From Euryarchaeota archaeon UBA495 (GTDB taxonomy: Archaea; Thermoplasmatota; Poseidoniia; Poseidoniales; Poseidoniaceae): 19,378 bases of DNA. Below the pieces are notes generated by a model. That model saw nothing but the letters and a program-made list of their open reading frames with translations, did no database searches and had not been told where the DNA came from. Each line of letters begins with the position of its first letter. The first letter of the stretch is position 1. The stretch is from NCBI GenBank assembly GCA_002496845.1, contig DALQ01000015.1, positions 15,261-34,638 on the forward strand, read 5' to 3'. The position numbers and the translations under genes are program-made. Of this stretch, positions 7,243-14,191 are shown one piece after another.

Positions 7243-7791
7243 TCAGACCAGCAGGTGCGCCATCGGCCCGAGGCCTTTGGCCGCACGGATGATTTCAGCC
7301 AATTCACGGACGGCCTCGTGGCCGCCACGACGGCACAGCACGACGTCCGCCGCCGCTTTGACGGCCGGGTGTGCATTGGCCGGTGCGATGCAGAGATCGG
7401 CTTCTGTGAAGGCCGCCAAATCCGGTAAATCGTCGCCAACGAACGCGATGGCTCCGGCGCCAAGGTTGTGCCTTGTGCGGATGTCAGCGACGACGACGGC
7501 CTTGTCCGAGGCTCCGACGTGTATCTCAGCCATCCGCAGTTTTTCCATGCGTCCACGGGTGATTTCAGACGGTTCGCGGCTGACCACACCAAGGATCATG
7601 CCGTCGTCCCGAAGCATCCCAATGCCGTGGCCGTCAATGACCGAGAAGCGCCGGGCCTCCGAACCGTCTGCACCGCGAAGGACGGTACCGTCGGTCAGGA
7701 CGCCGTCAACGTCGAGAAGCAACATCTCGATGTCGGCCAAGCGGGCGATGACCTCGGGCGAGGGACGGCACCAATCGCTTGGCCAGGTCAT
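7243..7791 (-). CDS. KdsC-like HAD phosphatase (nonulosonate or KDO 8/9-phosphate type)
   Basis: This 182-residue protein is a C0-type HAD phosphatase. LLLDVDGVLTDG holds nucleophile Asp27 and acid/base Asp29; GVVSREPS holds motif II Ser71; ASDKA holds Lys97; FVGDDLPDL holds Asp120 and Asp121. The tail NAHPAVKAAADVVLCRRGGH is characteristic of KdsC, the KDO-8-phosphate phosphatase, and of related domains fused to some NeuA proteins. Next to neuB and neuA it may dephosphorylate a nonulosonic acid 9-phosphate, which would imply the phosphorylated-sugar route; this is inference. ATG 7791 follows the upstream gene's TGA by one base, indicating translational coupling with the membrane protein gene. 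Motif II reads SREPS in place of the more usual SGRxS. Confidence 0.88.
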   Translation of the reverse strand: MTWPSDWCRPSPEVIARLADIEMLLLDVDGVLTDGTVLRGADGSEARRFSVIDGHGIGMLRDDGMILGVVSREPSEITRGRMEKLRMAEIHVGASDKAVVVADIRTRHNLGAGAIAFVGDDLPDLAAFTEADLCIAPANAHPAVKAAADVVLCRRGGHEAVRELAEIIRAAKGLGPMAHLLV

Positions 7792-7792
7792 G

Positions 7793-8380
7793 TCATGCCC
7801 CCTCGTCGCCGTTGCGCCGCGTTGCAGCGGATTGCCGCGCAGCTTCGACCGCGCCATCGGGCAGGAAGGTGAATTCGGGCACCGGCACGTCGAGGCGCTG
7901 GTCAAGTTCGGTGACCATGCGCTCAAACACTTCCAGTTCCGGCATGGAGGCCAGCCACTTCTCCATCCATTCCGCTTGAGCCTGAATGCGCTCATCCTCT
8001 GGATGCATGCTCTTCAGCATCGTTGACAGGTGCCCAATGATGACCGCATCGCGCGGCGTCAAGAGGTAGGTTGCGAATGGATTTCGCTCGATGATGACGT
8101 TCTGGTGTTCCTTCCACAACGAGAGGAATTGGTCGTAGATGTAACCGACGAGCAGCACGGTGAGCAACACCATCATGGCGATCGACGCCAAGCCAACGTA
8201 GGTCGCAGGGATGCCCGCCCATTGCGTGTCGGCGTTGAAACGCCAAGCCACGTACGGCCAAATCAACAAGGTCAGCGTGACGCACCAGAACCCCATCGAG
8301 ATGAGACTCTGCGATTGCTGCAAGCGCCAATACTGGCGCATGAACCACTTCTTTCCGGCCTCGGCAGGACCAGCGCCCAT
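7793..8380 (-). CDS. Two-helix membrane protein of unknown function
   Basis: From ATG 8380 the protein is 195 residues: a basic N-terminus with KKWFMRQYWRLQQSQ, hydrophobic helices at about 27-47 and 59-83 joined by a short loop (RFNADTQWAGIPA), then about 110 soluble residues that include HPEDERIQAQAEWMEKWLAS. Both termini are probably cytoplasmic. The frame is open up to another ATG at 8500, but that start would overlap the divergent hydrolase gene (ATG 8489) and cover its ribosome binding site, so I prefer 8380. The stop lies one base before the KdsC-like start, so the two are co-expressed. I do not recognise a family. Confidence 0.7.
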   Translation of the reverse strand: MGAGPAEAGKKWFMRQYWRLQQSQSLISMGFWCVTLTLLIWPYVAWRFNADTQWAGIPATYVGLASIAMMVLLTVLLVGYIYDQFLSLWKEHQNVIIERNPFATYLLTPRDAVIIGHLSTMLKSMHPEDERIQAQAEWMEKWLASMPELEVFERMVTELDQRLDVPVPEFTFLPDGAVEAARQSAATRRNGDEGA

Positions 8381-8413
8381 GGTCGGTGGTCGAACGGGTC
8401 TGGCTTGACGTTT

Positions 8414-8426
8414 CCCGTCTGACGGG
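8414..8426. repeat. Short inverted repeat in the divergent spacer
   Basis: CCCGTC-T-GACGGG is a perfect 6-bp inverted repeat with a one-base centre. It lies between the preferred start of the membrane protein (8380) and the hydrolase start (8489). It could be an operator for the divergent pair. If the membrane protein starts at 8500 this would be coding sequence. Confidence 0.3.
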
Positions 8427-8488
8427 CCTTGTTGCACGCGTTCAGGGAAGGGCGTCAGCGTGATGAAGGGCAACGGAGAGGCCCCTTC

Positions 8489-10291
8489 ATGCGAGGACAT
8501 GCCGCGGTGTTGACACTGCTCATGCTTTGCGTGCCGTTGTCGGGATGTTTGAGCGACATCGCGGGGGTCGAATCAGGAGCGGCTGACGACCGCCTCCGCC
8601 TCGAGGACCGCCATCTCGTCGATTGGAATTGGACCGGATCCTACAGCCGGGTGCTTGAGGACGGACCACACACGCCCCTCCCTGTGCAAGAAGCCCTCAT
8701 CGAGGTGGACACGTCGGACATTTGGGAAACCGGGCCACCGACGTCTGAAGTGCACCTCTCCTATTGGCTTCCATCCAACACCGAAGCCGGGGAACAAGTG
8801 CCGGTGATCGCCGTGATTTCGCCATACTACTCCTACGGGCCCCAAGGCTCCGAATCCTTGCCCACCAACGTTGTGAGCCCTGGCCGCGGCGAGTTCATCT
8901 TCGAGAATTACGTCCCACACGGCTACGCCCTCGCGCAGGTCGCCGTGTTCGGCACCGAGGAAAGCAGCGGGTGCTTCGACTACCGAGGCGCCGGCGAAGG
9001 CCTCGGCATCCATGCCGCCGTCGAATGGCTCGGTCAACAGGAATGGTCCAACGGACACGTTGGGCTCTACGGAAAGTCCTACGAAGGCGCCACACAATGG
9101 GAAGCAGCGGCCATGGGCAGCGAGTACCTGAAGACCATCGTGCCGATTTCCGGAACGACCGCCCTCCATCCGTTGTTGTACAAGAACGGGAGTGCAGAGG
9201 CGCGCTCTCAGGTCATGCACATGAATTACTTCTCAAGCACCGTGGATTACAACGGCGACGATCTGGACAACATTTGCCCGGACATTGTCGAGGGCCTCTT
9301 TGCTGGTCCAGTGACCTACGTGGGCGGCGAAATGGACCCCTACATGGCGAACTACTACGACGAGCGCAGCCACATCGACAAAGCCTTCCAGAATTGGAAA
9401 GGCAGCGTGTATTGGATCCAAGGGATGCAAGATTGGAACGTTGATCCGCATCAGGTGTTTGGCGGACCGTCAGGCACCGTGTGGTACCACGCCTACGAGG
9501 ACGCCGGGTACGACGTGCGGGGGATGCTCGGCCAGTGGGAGCACAATTACCCGGACCAATGGAGCAAGCACAACGCCCAGGATTCGGGGTACGGCGGCGA
9601 AGCGATCGCCGAGATGACACGATGGGACTGGGCCGAGGACCTGCTCGAATGGTTCGATTACTACCTCAAGGGAGAGGGCCCCAAGCCCGACCTCCACGCT
9701 CAAATTCAGCGCAACGACGGGCAATGGCGGGTTGAATCCACGTGGCCTCCGTTGGATGCAGAACCCACGCCGATCAACCTCGCTGATTGTTCAGCCGACG
9801 GCGGCTGGGTAGGTGGCGTTTCCGTGGCCGGTGGCGGCCTCCAATCCGTGACCGTGGACTGCGCCTCCATCAGCGACGAAGACGTCCACATTGCCGGACT
9901 GCCAACCCTCCACCTGCAAGCCAGCCCAACCTACGACGGCGGGCAAATCTTCGTTGAACTACAGGACGCTGAGACCGGCCTCCGCCTTGGTCATGCGACC
10001 ATGGACGTGCGGTACCACGCCGGTGGCTATGAGCCGCAGACGGTGGTCCCAGGCAGCACGGTGACGATGTTGATGGAATTCCAAGGCCTCGACGTCGTCC
10101 TTCCAGCTGGGCACGGCCTTCGCCTTGTGATGACGGAGACGGGCGAGGATTACCTCGCGCCAGCCTGCGGCCTTGCATGTCCGGTGCAGGTGCTCATGGA
10201 GGGATCGACGCTGACGTTGCCCATGATCGACCGCGACGGGTCCTCGGCGTTCCTCACACCGCAGTCCGAGGACGCCGCCAACAACGCATGA
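8489..10291 (+). CDS. Exported lipoprotein S15/CocE-NonD family alpha/beta hydrolase
   Basis: The 600-residue protein begins with a lipoprotein signal: MRGHAAVLTLLMLCVPLSGC, lipobox LSGC with Cys20. It is therefore predicted to be membrane-anchored outside the cell. The catalytic domain has the nucleophile elbow GLYGKSYEGATQW (Ser197), an acid in GMQDWNVDP (Asp315) and the His in GQWEHNYP (His352), the order seen in X-Pro dipeptidyl-peptidases (S15) and cocaine esterase-like hydrolases. The C-terminal part (about 430-600) fits the jelly-roll domain of this group. ATG 8489 is preferred because GGAGAGG lies 7 nt upstream and the signal peptide begins there. It probably hydrolyses peptides, esters or amides from dissolved organic matter; the exact substrate is unknown. 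Confidence 0.88.
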   Translation: MRGHAAVLTLLMLCVPLSGCLSDIAGVESGAADDRLRLEDRHLVDWNWTGSYSRVLEDGPHTPLPVQEALIEVDTSDIWETGPPTSEVHLSYWLPSNTEAGEQVPVIAVISPYYSYGPQGSESLPTNVVSPGRGEFIFENYVPHGYALAQVAVFGTEESSGCFDYRGAGEGLGIHAAVEWLGQQEWSNGHVGLYGKSYEGATQWEAAAMGSEYLKTIVPISGTTALHPLLYKNGSAEARSQVMHMNYFSSTVDYNGDDLDNICPDIVEGLFAGPVTYVGGEMDPYMANYYDERSHIDKAFQNWKGSVYWIQGMQDWNVDPHQVFGGPSGTVWYHAYEDAGYDVRGMLGQWEHNYPDQWSKHNAQDSGYGGEAIAEMTRWDWAEDLLEWFDYYLKGEGPKPDLHAQIQRNDGQWRVESTWPPLDAEPTPINLADCSADGGWVGGVSVAGGGLQSVTVDCASISDEDVHIAGLPTLHLQASPTYDGGQIFVELQDAETGLRLGHATMDVRYHAGGYEPQTVVPGSTVTMLMEFQGLDVVLPAGHGLRLVMTETGEDYLAPACGLACPVQVLMEGSTLTLPMIDRDGSSAFLTPQSEDAANNA

Positions 10292-10345
10292 ACGAATGTT
10301 CGCTCGCGCACTTTGCGCGCCCCACGTGGGTGATGCACATGCATC
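10290..10345. repeat. Cluster of four adjacent inverted repeats after the hydrolase gene
   Basis: Four short inverted repeats lie almost end to end: GAAC-GAAT-GTTC (10290-10301), CGCGCA-CTT-TGCGCG (10305-10319), the perfect palindrome CCCACGTGGG (10321-10330) and GATGCA-CA-TGCATC (10332-10345). The second could fold as a strong small hairpin. The cluster begins at the hydrolase stop codon and precedes an AT-rich tract. It may act in 3' end formation or regulator binding; no long T-run follows directly. Confidence 0.55.
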
Positions 10346-10390
10346 GCCTGCAGGAAATTCCGCGATTTCGACGCTCATTTGAACAGGATT

Positions 10391-10445
10391 CTTTCATTTT
10401 ATTTGATTTATTGAATAAACTTTCATGCTGAAATTGTTCATATAC
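10391..10445 (+). promoter_or_regulatory. AT-rich promoter/operator region of glutamine synthetase
   Basis: This tract is far more AT-rich than its surroundings. It contains the inverted repeat TTTAT-TGA-ATAAA (10407-10419) and a TATA-like ATATAC (10440-10445). Initiation about 26 nt after the latter would fall near 10468, 6 nt before ATG 10474. An upstream TATA such as ATAAAC would instead give a leader containing GAGG (10461-10464). The repeat may bind a nitrogen regulator; this is inference. Confidence 0.5.
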
Positions 10446-10473
10446 CGTCTCGTTAGGGTAGAGGCCGATTCTT

Positions 10474-11484
10474 ATGGACGACAAAGCGAAGTTGGAGTAC
10501 ATCTGGTTGGACGGCTACGAACCGACGCAAAACATGCGAAGCAAGACGATGGTCCGCAACAATTTCGAGGGCACCTTGGAAGAGTGCCCCATCTGGATGT
10601 TTGACGGCTCCTCCACGCGTCAGGCCGAAGGCGGAGCTTCGGATTGTTTGCTGAAGCCGGTGGCGATCTTTCCCGACCCCGCTCGCATCAACGGCTACCT
10701 TGTGATGTGCGAGGTCATGAACCCCGACGGAACGCCTCACCCAAGCAACGGTCGTGCGACCATTGACGACGACGACGACGACTTTTGGTTCGGTTTCGAG
10801 CAGGAGTACTTCATCATGGACGTGGCCACGCAACTTCCGCTTGGCTTCCCCGTTGGCGGATACCCCGGTCCCCAGGGCTTGTACTACTGTTCTGTGGGTG
10901 GAAAGAACACCCACGGACGCGCGATGGTCGAGGAGCACGCTGACATGTGCCTCGAGGCCGGCATCAACTTCGAAGGCATCAACCAGGAAGTCGCCTGCGG
11001 ACAGTGGGAGTTCCAAGTCTTCGCCAAGGGTGCCAAGCGCGCCGGCGACGAACTCTGGGTCGCCCGTTACCTCCTCGATCGGCTGACGGAAAGCTACGGC
11101 TACTACATCGAGTACCACCCCAAACCCATCAAGGGCGATTGGAACGGCTCGGGCATGCACGCTAATTTCTCCAACGGCGCCATGCGCGACGTCGGTGGCA
11201 AGGAACTGTTCGACAACATCTGCGAGGCCTTTGGTCGCAACATCGAGAAGCACATGTCGGTCTACGGCGCCCACAACGAAGAGCGCCTGACCGGCCTTCA
11301 CGAGACCCAAGCCATCGACCAGTTCTCATACGGCGTTTCCGATCGTGGAGCCTCGATTCGTGTACCGGCCTCCGTGCCCACCGACGGTTGGGTTGGCCGC
11401 CTTGAGGACCGCCGCCCCGCGTCCAACGGTGACCCGTACAAGATCGGCGCGGTCATCATCGAGACGACCAAGTCCGCGATGTGA
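10474..11484 (+). CDS. glnA: Glutamine synthetase, type II (GSII, eukaryote-type)
   Basis: The enzyme joins ammonia to glutamate using ATP, the main nitrogen assimilation step in the cytoplasm. The 336 residues follow the GSII pattern: WMFDGSSTRQAEGGASD (41-57), FWFGFEQEYF (104-113) with metal-binding Glu residues, GLYYCSVGG, AGINFEGINQEVACGQWEFQ, GDWNGSGMHANFS, YGAHNEERLTGLHET, VSDRGASIRVP and LEDRRPASNGDPY. These differ from the type I enzymes usual in archaea. Length fits GSII and is well below the roughly 450 residues of type I. No adenylylation loop is expected. An unusual run of six Asp (98-103, coded by repeated GAC) precedes FWFGFEQ. The ATG at 10474 is clear. The gene stands alone with its own AT-rich upstream region. 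Confidence 0.95.
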   Translation: MDDKAKLEYIWLDGYEPTQNMRSKTMVRNNFEGTLEECPIWMFDGSSTRQAEGGASDCLLKPVAIFPDPARINGYLVMCEVMNPDGTPHPSNGRATIDDDDDDFWFGFEQEYFIMDVATQLPLGFPVGGYPGPQGLYYCSVGGKNTHGRAMVEEHADMCLEAGINFEGINQEVACGQWEFQVFAKGAKRAGDELWVARYLLDRLTESYGYYIEYHPKPIKGDWNGSGMHANFSNGAMRDVGGKELFDNICEAFGRNIEKHMSVYGAHNEERLTGLHETQAIDQFSYGVSDRGASIRVPASVPTDGWVGRLEDRRPASNGDPYKIGAVIIETTKSAM

Positions 11485-11558
11485 GGGCCGCGAATCATGC
11501 CCGTAACTGGGCTGTTTGGCACCCGCACCTTGATGGCGCAGCGGCCTGACGTGTTCGT

Positions 11559-12026
11559 GTGACCTTCACCGTCGAAGCCTCGCGGAGCGTCCCTTACGCC
11601 GTGGAACACGTGTGGGCGGTGCTCGACGGGTTCAGCGACGTAGGGGAATGGAGCAGCAGCATCCACAGGTCGTGGCCCGAAGGCGACGGTCCTGCGACCG
11701 GCGTCGGAGCCGAACGAGGCTGCGAGCTGGTGCCTGGAAGAATCGTCCATGAACGCATCGTGGCGTACGACCCCTGCGTTTCGATGCGCATTGAGGTGCA
11801 TCGAAGCGAAGGGCTTCCCATCACGTCCATGGTCAGCGTCTACAACGTCGAATCAGAAGGGCCCACGTCCACCCGAGTTTCAGGGCATGCAAGCCTGGAC
11901 CTGAACCTCCCCCCCGTGCTTCTCAAGGCGCTCAAAACGCGGCTGGACGCCAAGTTGTCCGAACGGATTGAACAGGCCTTCTCCGATCTTGAGACCGAAG
12001 TGCAGCGACGTGCAGCGCTTGAGTGA
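11559..12026 (+). CDS. SRPBCC (START/polyketide cyclase-like) family protein
   Basis: The 155-residue protein begins FTVEASRSVPYAVEHVWAVL, followed by DGFSDVGEWSSSIHRS, the usual opening of SRPBCC ligand-binding proteins (strand, then helices with a VW pair). GVGAERGCEL and GRIVHERIVAYDPCVSMRIE give the central strands and a C-terminal helix with LKTRLDAKLSERIEQAFSDL closes the fold. Members bind or transport hydrophobic ligands or act as cyclases; the ligand here is unknown. The start is GTG at 11559, giving the fold's normal N-terminus; I see no clear ribosome binding site. The gene follows glutamine synthetase by 74 bp, a gap that contains only a weak GCCC-GTAACT-GGGC hairpin. Confidence 0.72.
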   Translation: MTFTVEASRSVPYAVEHVWAVLDGFSDVGEWSSSIHRSWPEGDGPATGVGAERGCELVPGRIVHERIVAYDPCVSMRIEVHRSEGLPITSMVSVYNVESEGPTSTRVSGHASLDLNLPPVLLKALKTRLDAKLSERIEQAFSDLETEVQRRAALE

Positions 12027-12083
12027 GGCGTGAATGCCCCGTTTGAGGTAGGCCATGATGGTGCGACGTGCCTTGATTTTCGA

Positions 12084-12101
12084 CGTGTAAAGATTTACAC
12101 G
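12084..12101. repeat. Perfect 8-bp inverted repeat upstream of the methyltransferase gene
   Basis: CGTGTAAA-GA-TTTACACG is an 18-bp near-palindrome with a two-base centre, placed about 40 bp before the TTG start at 12142. Its AT-rich core may overlap a TATA box. The symmetry fits a dimeric regulator operator. It lies in the 115-bp spacer after the SRPBCC gene. Confidence 0.5.
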
Positions 12102-12141
12102 CGCAACGAACGACGTCCACGCGTCAAGGAGTGAGCATGGT

Positions 12142-12978
12142 TTGGGAATCGTCACCGCCGTGCTCTCCGCTCCGTACCGCGTCCTCCGCTGGACCCTTGG
12201 CGCCATGGGGTACGAGATGTCCGTCCGCTCCCGCGACTCCGAGGCACGGTTTCGACAAGGCCTCAATTTGAACGTTGGAGCCGGAGCATACCACTTGCCC
12301 GGCTTTGTTTCTCTGGACTACATCACCGATTACTACCACGGCAGCGCGAAATCAACGGCGAACCTTGTGCACTACGACATCCGTTCGGACCCGTTGCCGT
12401 ACGACGAGGCCACCGTCGCCAACATCTACGCCTCTCACGTCATTGAACACGTGGAAACCGAACACGTCGAACGCTTCATCGCTGAGGCCCATCGCGTGCT
12501 CAAACCCGGGGGCGTGCTCCGAATCGTGTGCCCCGATGCCCGCTTCCTGTACCAGGTCAGCACCTTCGAGAACGCGTTTTGGACGTGGAGGCGAGATCAG
12601 TTCCAACGGGACGAACGCTACAGCGTCACAGATCAGGTGACGTCGTCGGATTGCCTGACGCGGGAACTTGCCTCGGTCAAAATGAGGCAGTACTTGCAAG
12701 CAAACGAAGCCACCATGCCGCCGTTTGATGTGGCTGAGCGAGAGTACGAAGGCTTGCTTGAGGAGTACAGGGAGGGGCTGGTGTTCAACCCGAACCAGCC
12801 CGGTGACCACATCAACGGCTGGGACTTCAACCGACTTCACCAGATTGGTGTCGCCAAAGGCTTCGCACACGTCATCGAGAGCAAACACCGTGGGTCCGTC
12901 TCCGCCGCGATGCAGGGCCCAGATATGGATCGGACCGAACCACAGATGTCGTTGTACGTCGAGATGGTCAAGGCGTAA
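12142..12978 (+). CDS. Class I SAM-dependent methyltransferase
   Basis: The 278-residue protein has SAM-binding motif I LNLNVGAGAYHLPGFVSLD (near 42-60), the acidic strand end in SLDY, motif III-like PLPYDEATVANIYASHVIEH and the post-motif EAHRVLKPGGVLRIVCPD. The C-terminal half (about 150-278), including NQPGDHINGWDFNRLHQIG, resembles predicted methyltransferases found in glycan gene clusters, so a sugar or small polar substrate is plausible. The start is TTG at 12142 with AAGGAG at 12126-12131; the ATG at 12137 is out of frame and soon meets a stop. The N-terminal VLSAPYRVLRWTLGAMGYEM could be an amphipathic membrane-contacting helix. Its stop lies 6 bp from that of the convergent transporter gene. 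Confidence 0.82.
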   Translation: MGIVTAVLSAPYRVLRWTLGAMGYEMSVRSRDSEARFRQGLNLNVGAGAYHLPGFVSLDYITDYYHGSAKSTANLVHYDIRSDPLPYDEATVANIYASHVIEHVETEHVERFIAEAHRVLKPGGVLRIVCPDARFLYQVSTFENAFWTWRRDQFQRDERYSVTDQVTSSDCLTRELASVKMRQYLQANEATMPPFDVAEREYEGLLEEYREGLVFNPNQPGDHINGWDFNRLHQIGVAKGFAHVIESKHRGSVSAAMQGPDMDRTEPQMSLYVEMVKA

Positions 12979-12984
12979 ACGACG

Positions 12985-13278
12985 TCAGGAGCGGCGAAGG
13001 CGAGCCACGCCGATCACCACTGCAAGAATGACCGCCAACGTGGCAATGTTGGCGATGATCATGGCCGGGCTCTCGACAAGAAGTCCGTACACCAGCCACA
13101 GCAGAAGCGCCACGGAAACGAGCCCAAAGGTGGGCAGCGAGATTCCTTCATGCCGGTGATGCACCCAAACTTCCCTGATTTGTGGGACCCATGCAACGAT
13201 GCCAAGAGCTCCTGCGAGAAGTCCGATGGCTTCCACCCACCATGCCGCCATGTTTCGCGGCCCTTCGTCACCCTTCAT
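12985..13278 (-). CDS. SemiSWEET/PQ-loop family small transporter
   Basis: The 97-residue protein has three hydrophobic helices in the SemiSWEET arrangement. GLLAGALGIVAWVPQIREVW carries the PQ motif at the end of helix 1. Then come HEGISLPTFGLVSVALLLW, with the SLP(T/M)F signature, and AMIIANIATLAVILAVVIGV, with the conserved Asn in IIANI. SemiSWEETs work as dimers and pass sugars across the cytoplasmic membrane; substrates vary and cannot be assigned here. ATG 13278 is chosen because AAGGAGAGGG lies directly upstream and gives the family's normal length; the open frame extends further without similarity. The gene diverges from the SAP-domain gene across 63 bp. Confidence 0.85.
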   Translation of the reverse strand: MKGDEGPRNMAAWWVEAIGLLAGALGIVAWVPQIREVWVHHRHEGISLPTFGLVSVALLLWLVYGLLVESPAMIIANIATLAVILAVVIGVARLRRS

Positions 13279-13341
13279 CAAGCCCTCTCCTTGGTCGGTT
13301 TTCGGGGGCACGTTGATGTGGCCAACGACGTAAGGAAGTGC

Positions 13342-14184
13342 GTGGATTCCGAGGGGTTCGACGCCTTGACCGTCGCGCAACTCAAAGAAGCCCTTCGTGA
13401 GCGTGGCCTACCCGTGTCCGGCCGGAAGGCCGACCTCATCGAGCGCTTGACCTCCGCAGGGACGGCGGCATCAGGCCCCGATGCGCCAGAGGTCGCGGTT
13501 CAACCACCAGCCGTTCAGGTGGGCACCGTCGAGGTCGCCTGCGCATCGTGCGGGCAACACCTCAGCCTCCCAGCATCACACCAAGGCCGGTTTCAATGCC
13601 CGACGTGTGGATTGGAGCAAACCCTCTCGACGGCTGCGGCGCCCACGCCCGCACCAACCCATGATCCGATGGCAGCCCTGTCAGAACGCTACGCCGCCGC
13701 CCGCACAACGGCGACACGGCTCAACATCGCGGGCATTGTGGTGGGCGTCCTTGCGGTGGTGGTGTTCTTTGCAGGAGTGTCACAATTTGGCCCAGACCCT
13801 GAAGATTGCACCGAAACCGAGTATCAAGGAGAGACGGTCCTCACATGTTCACAAGACGGTACGATTTTCGAGCAAACAGGAGCATGGAACACCCTCGGCG
13901 TGGCGTGCTGTCTTCTTGTGCCCCTTGCGCTAACGCTCCCCGTTGTTGCCCAAGCCATGCGCCCTCCTCCGTTGGTGACGCACCAAGCCTCCTATGGGTC
14001 TCAAGGGGGCAGCCAAGAAAACCATCCTCAACCGACGGTCGAATGGGATTCTCCCGTGCAAAGGGCCATTGGCGCCGTTTCCTTGCTTTTCGGGGGAAGT
14101 TTGGTGTTGGGTACGGTGGCCCTTGTCCTCGTCATTTTGGCTTTGATTGTGTTGTTGATCATGGCCCTTGCGGGCGGGTGGTGA
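13342..14184 (+). CDS. Membrane protein with SAP domain, zinc ribbon and three helices
   Basis: From GTG 13342 (AAGGA 5 nt upstream) the protein is 280 residues. Residues 8-39 match a SAP motif, ALTVAQLKEALRERGLPVSG with RKADLIERL, a helix-extended-helix fold that binds nucleic acid in eukaryotic proteins. Residues 67-89 form a zinc ribbon, CASC and CPTC (Cys67, 70, 86, 89). A Pro/Ala linker leads to hydrophobic segments near 127-148, 184-205 and 243-275. The loop between the first two has two Cys (156, 169) that could form an external disulfide. SAP domains at the N-terminus of membrane proteins are, from memory, frequent in Group II euryarchaea, where their role is unclear. The open frame extends upstream but lacks protein-like sequence there. 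Confidence 0.8.
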   Translation: MDSEGFDALTVAQLKEALRERGLPVSGRKADLIERLTSAGTAASGPDAPEVAVQPPAVQVGTVEVACASCGQHLSLPASHQGRFQCPTCGLEQTLSTAAAPTPAPTHDPMAALSERYAAARTTATRLNIAGIVVGVLAVVVFFAGVSQFGPDPEDCTETEYQGETVLTCSQDGTIFEQTGAWNTLGVACCLLVPLALTLPVVAQAMRPPPLVTHQASYGSQGGSQENHPQPTVEWDSPVQRAIGAVSLLFGGSLVLGTVALVLVILALIVLLIMALAGGW

Positions 14185-14191
14185 GCCTCGG

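Noticed and set aside
6935..8026. 363-codon plus-strand frame across neuA and the KdsC-like gene
   Set aside because: It overlaps two well-supported genes and its translation is rich in Ser, Arg and Pro without domain pattern.
10453..11310. 285-codon minus-strand frame over glutamine synthetase
   Set aside because: It is antisense to a highly conserved enzyme. The translation is a shadow, with no domain features beyond composition.
12137..12271. ATG at 12137 as the methyltransferase start
   Set aside because: It is out of frame with the SAM-binding motifs and reaches a stop after about 44 codons. TTG 12142 keeps the frame and has AAGGAG upstream.
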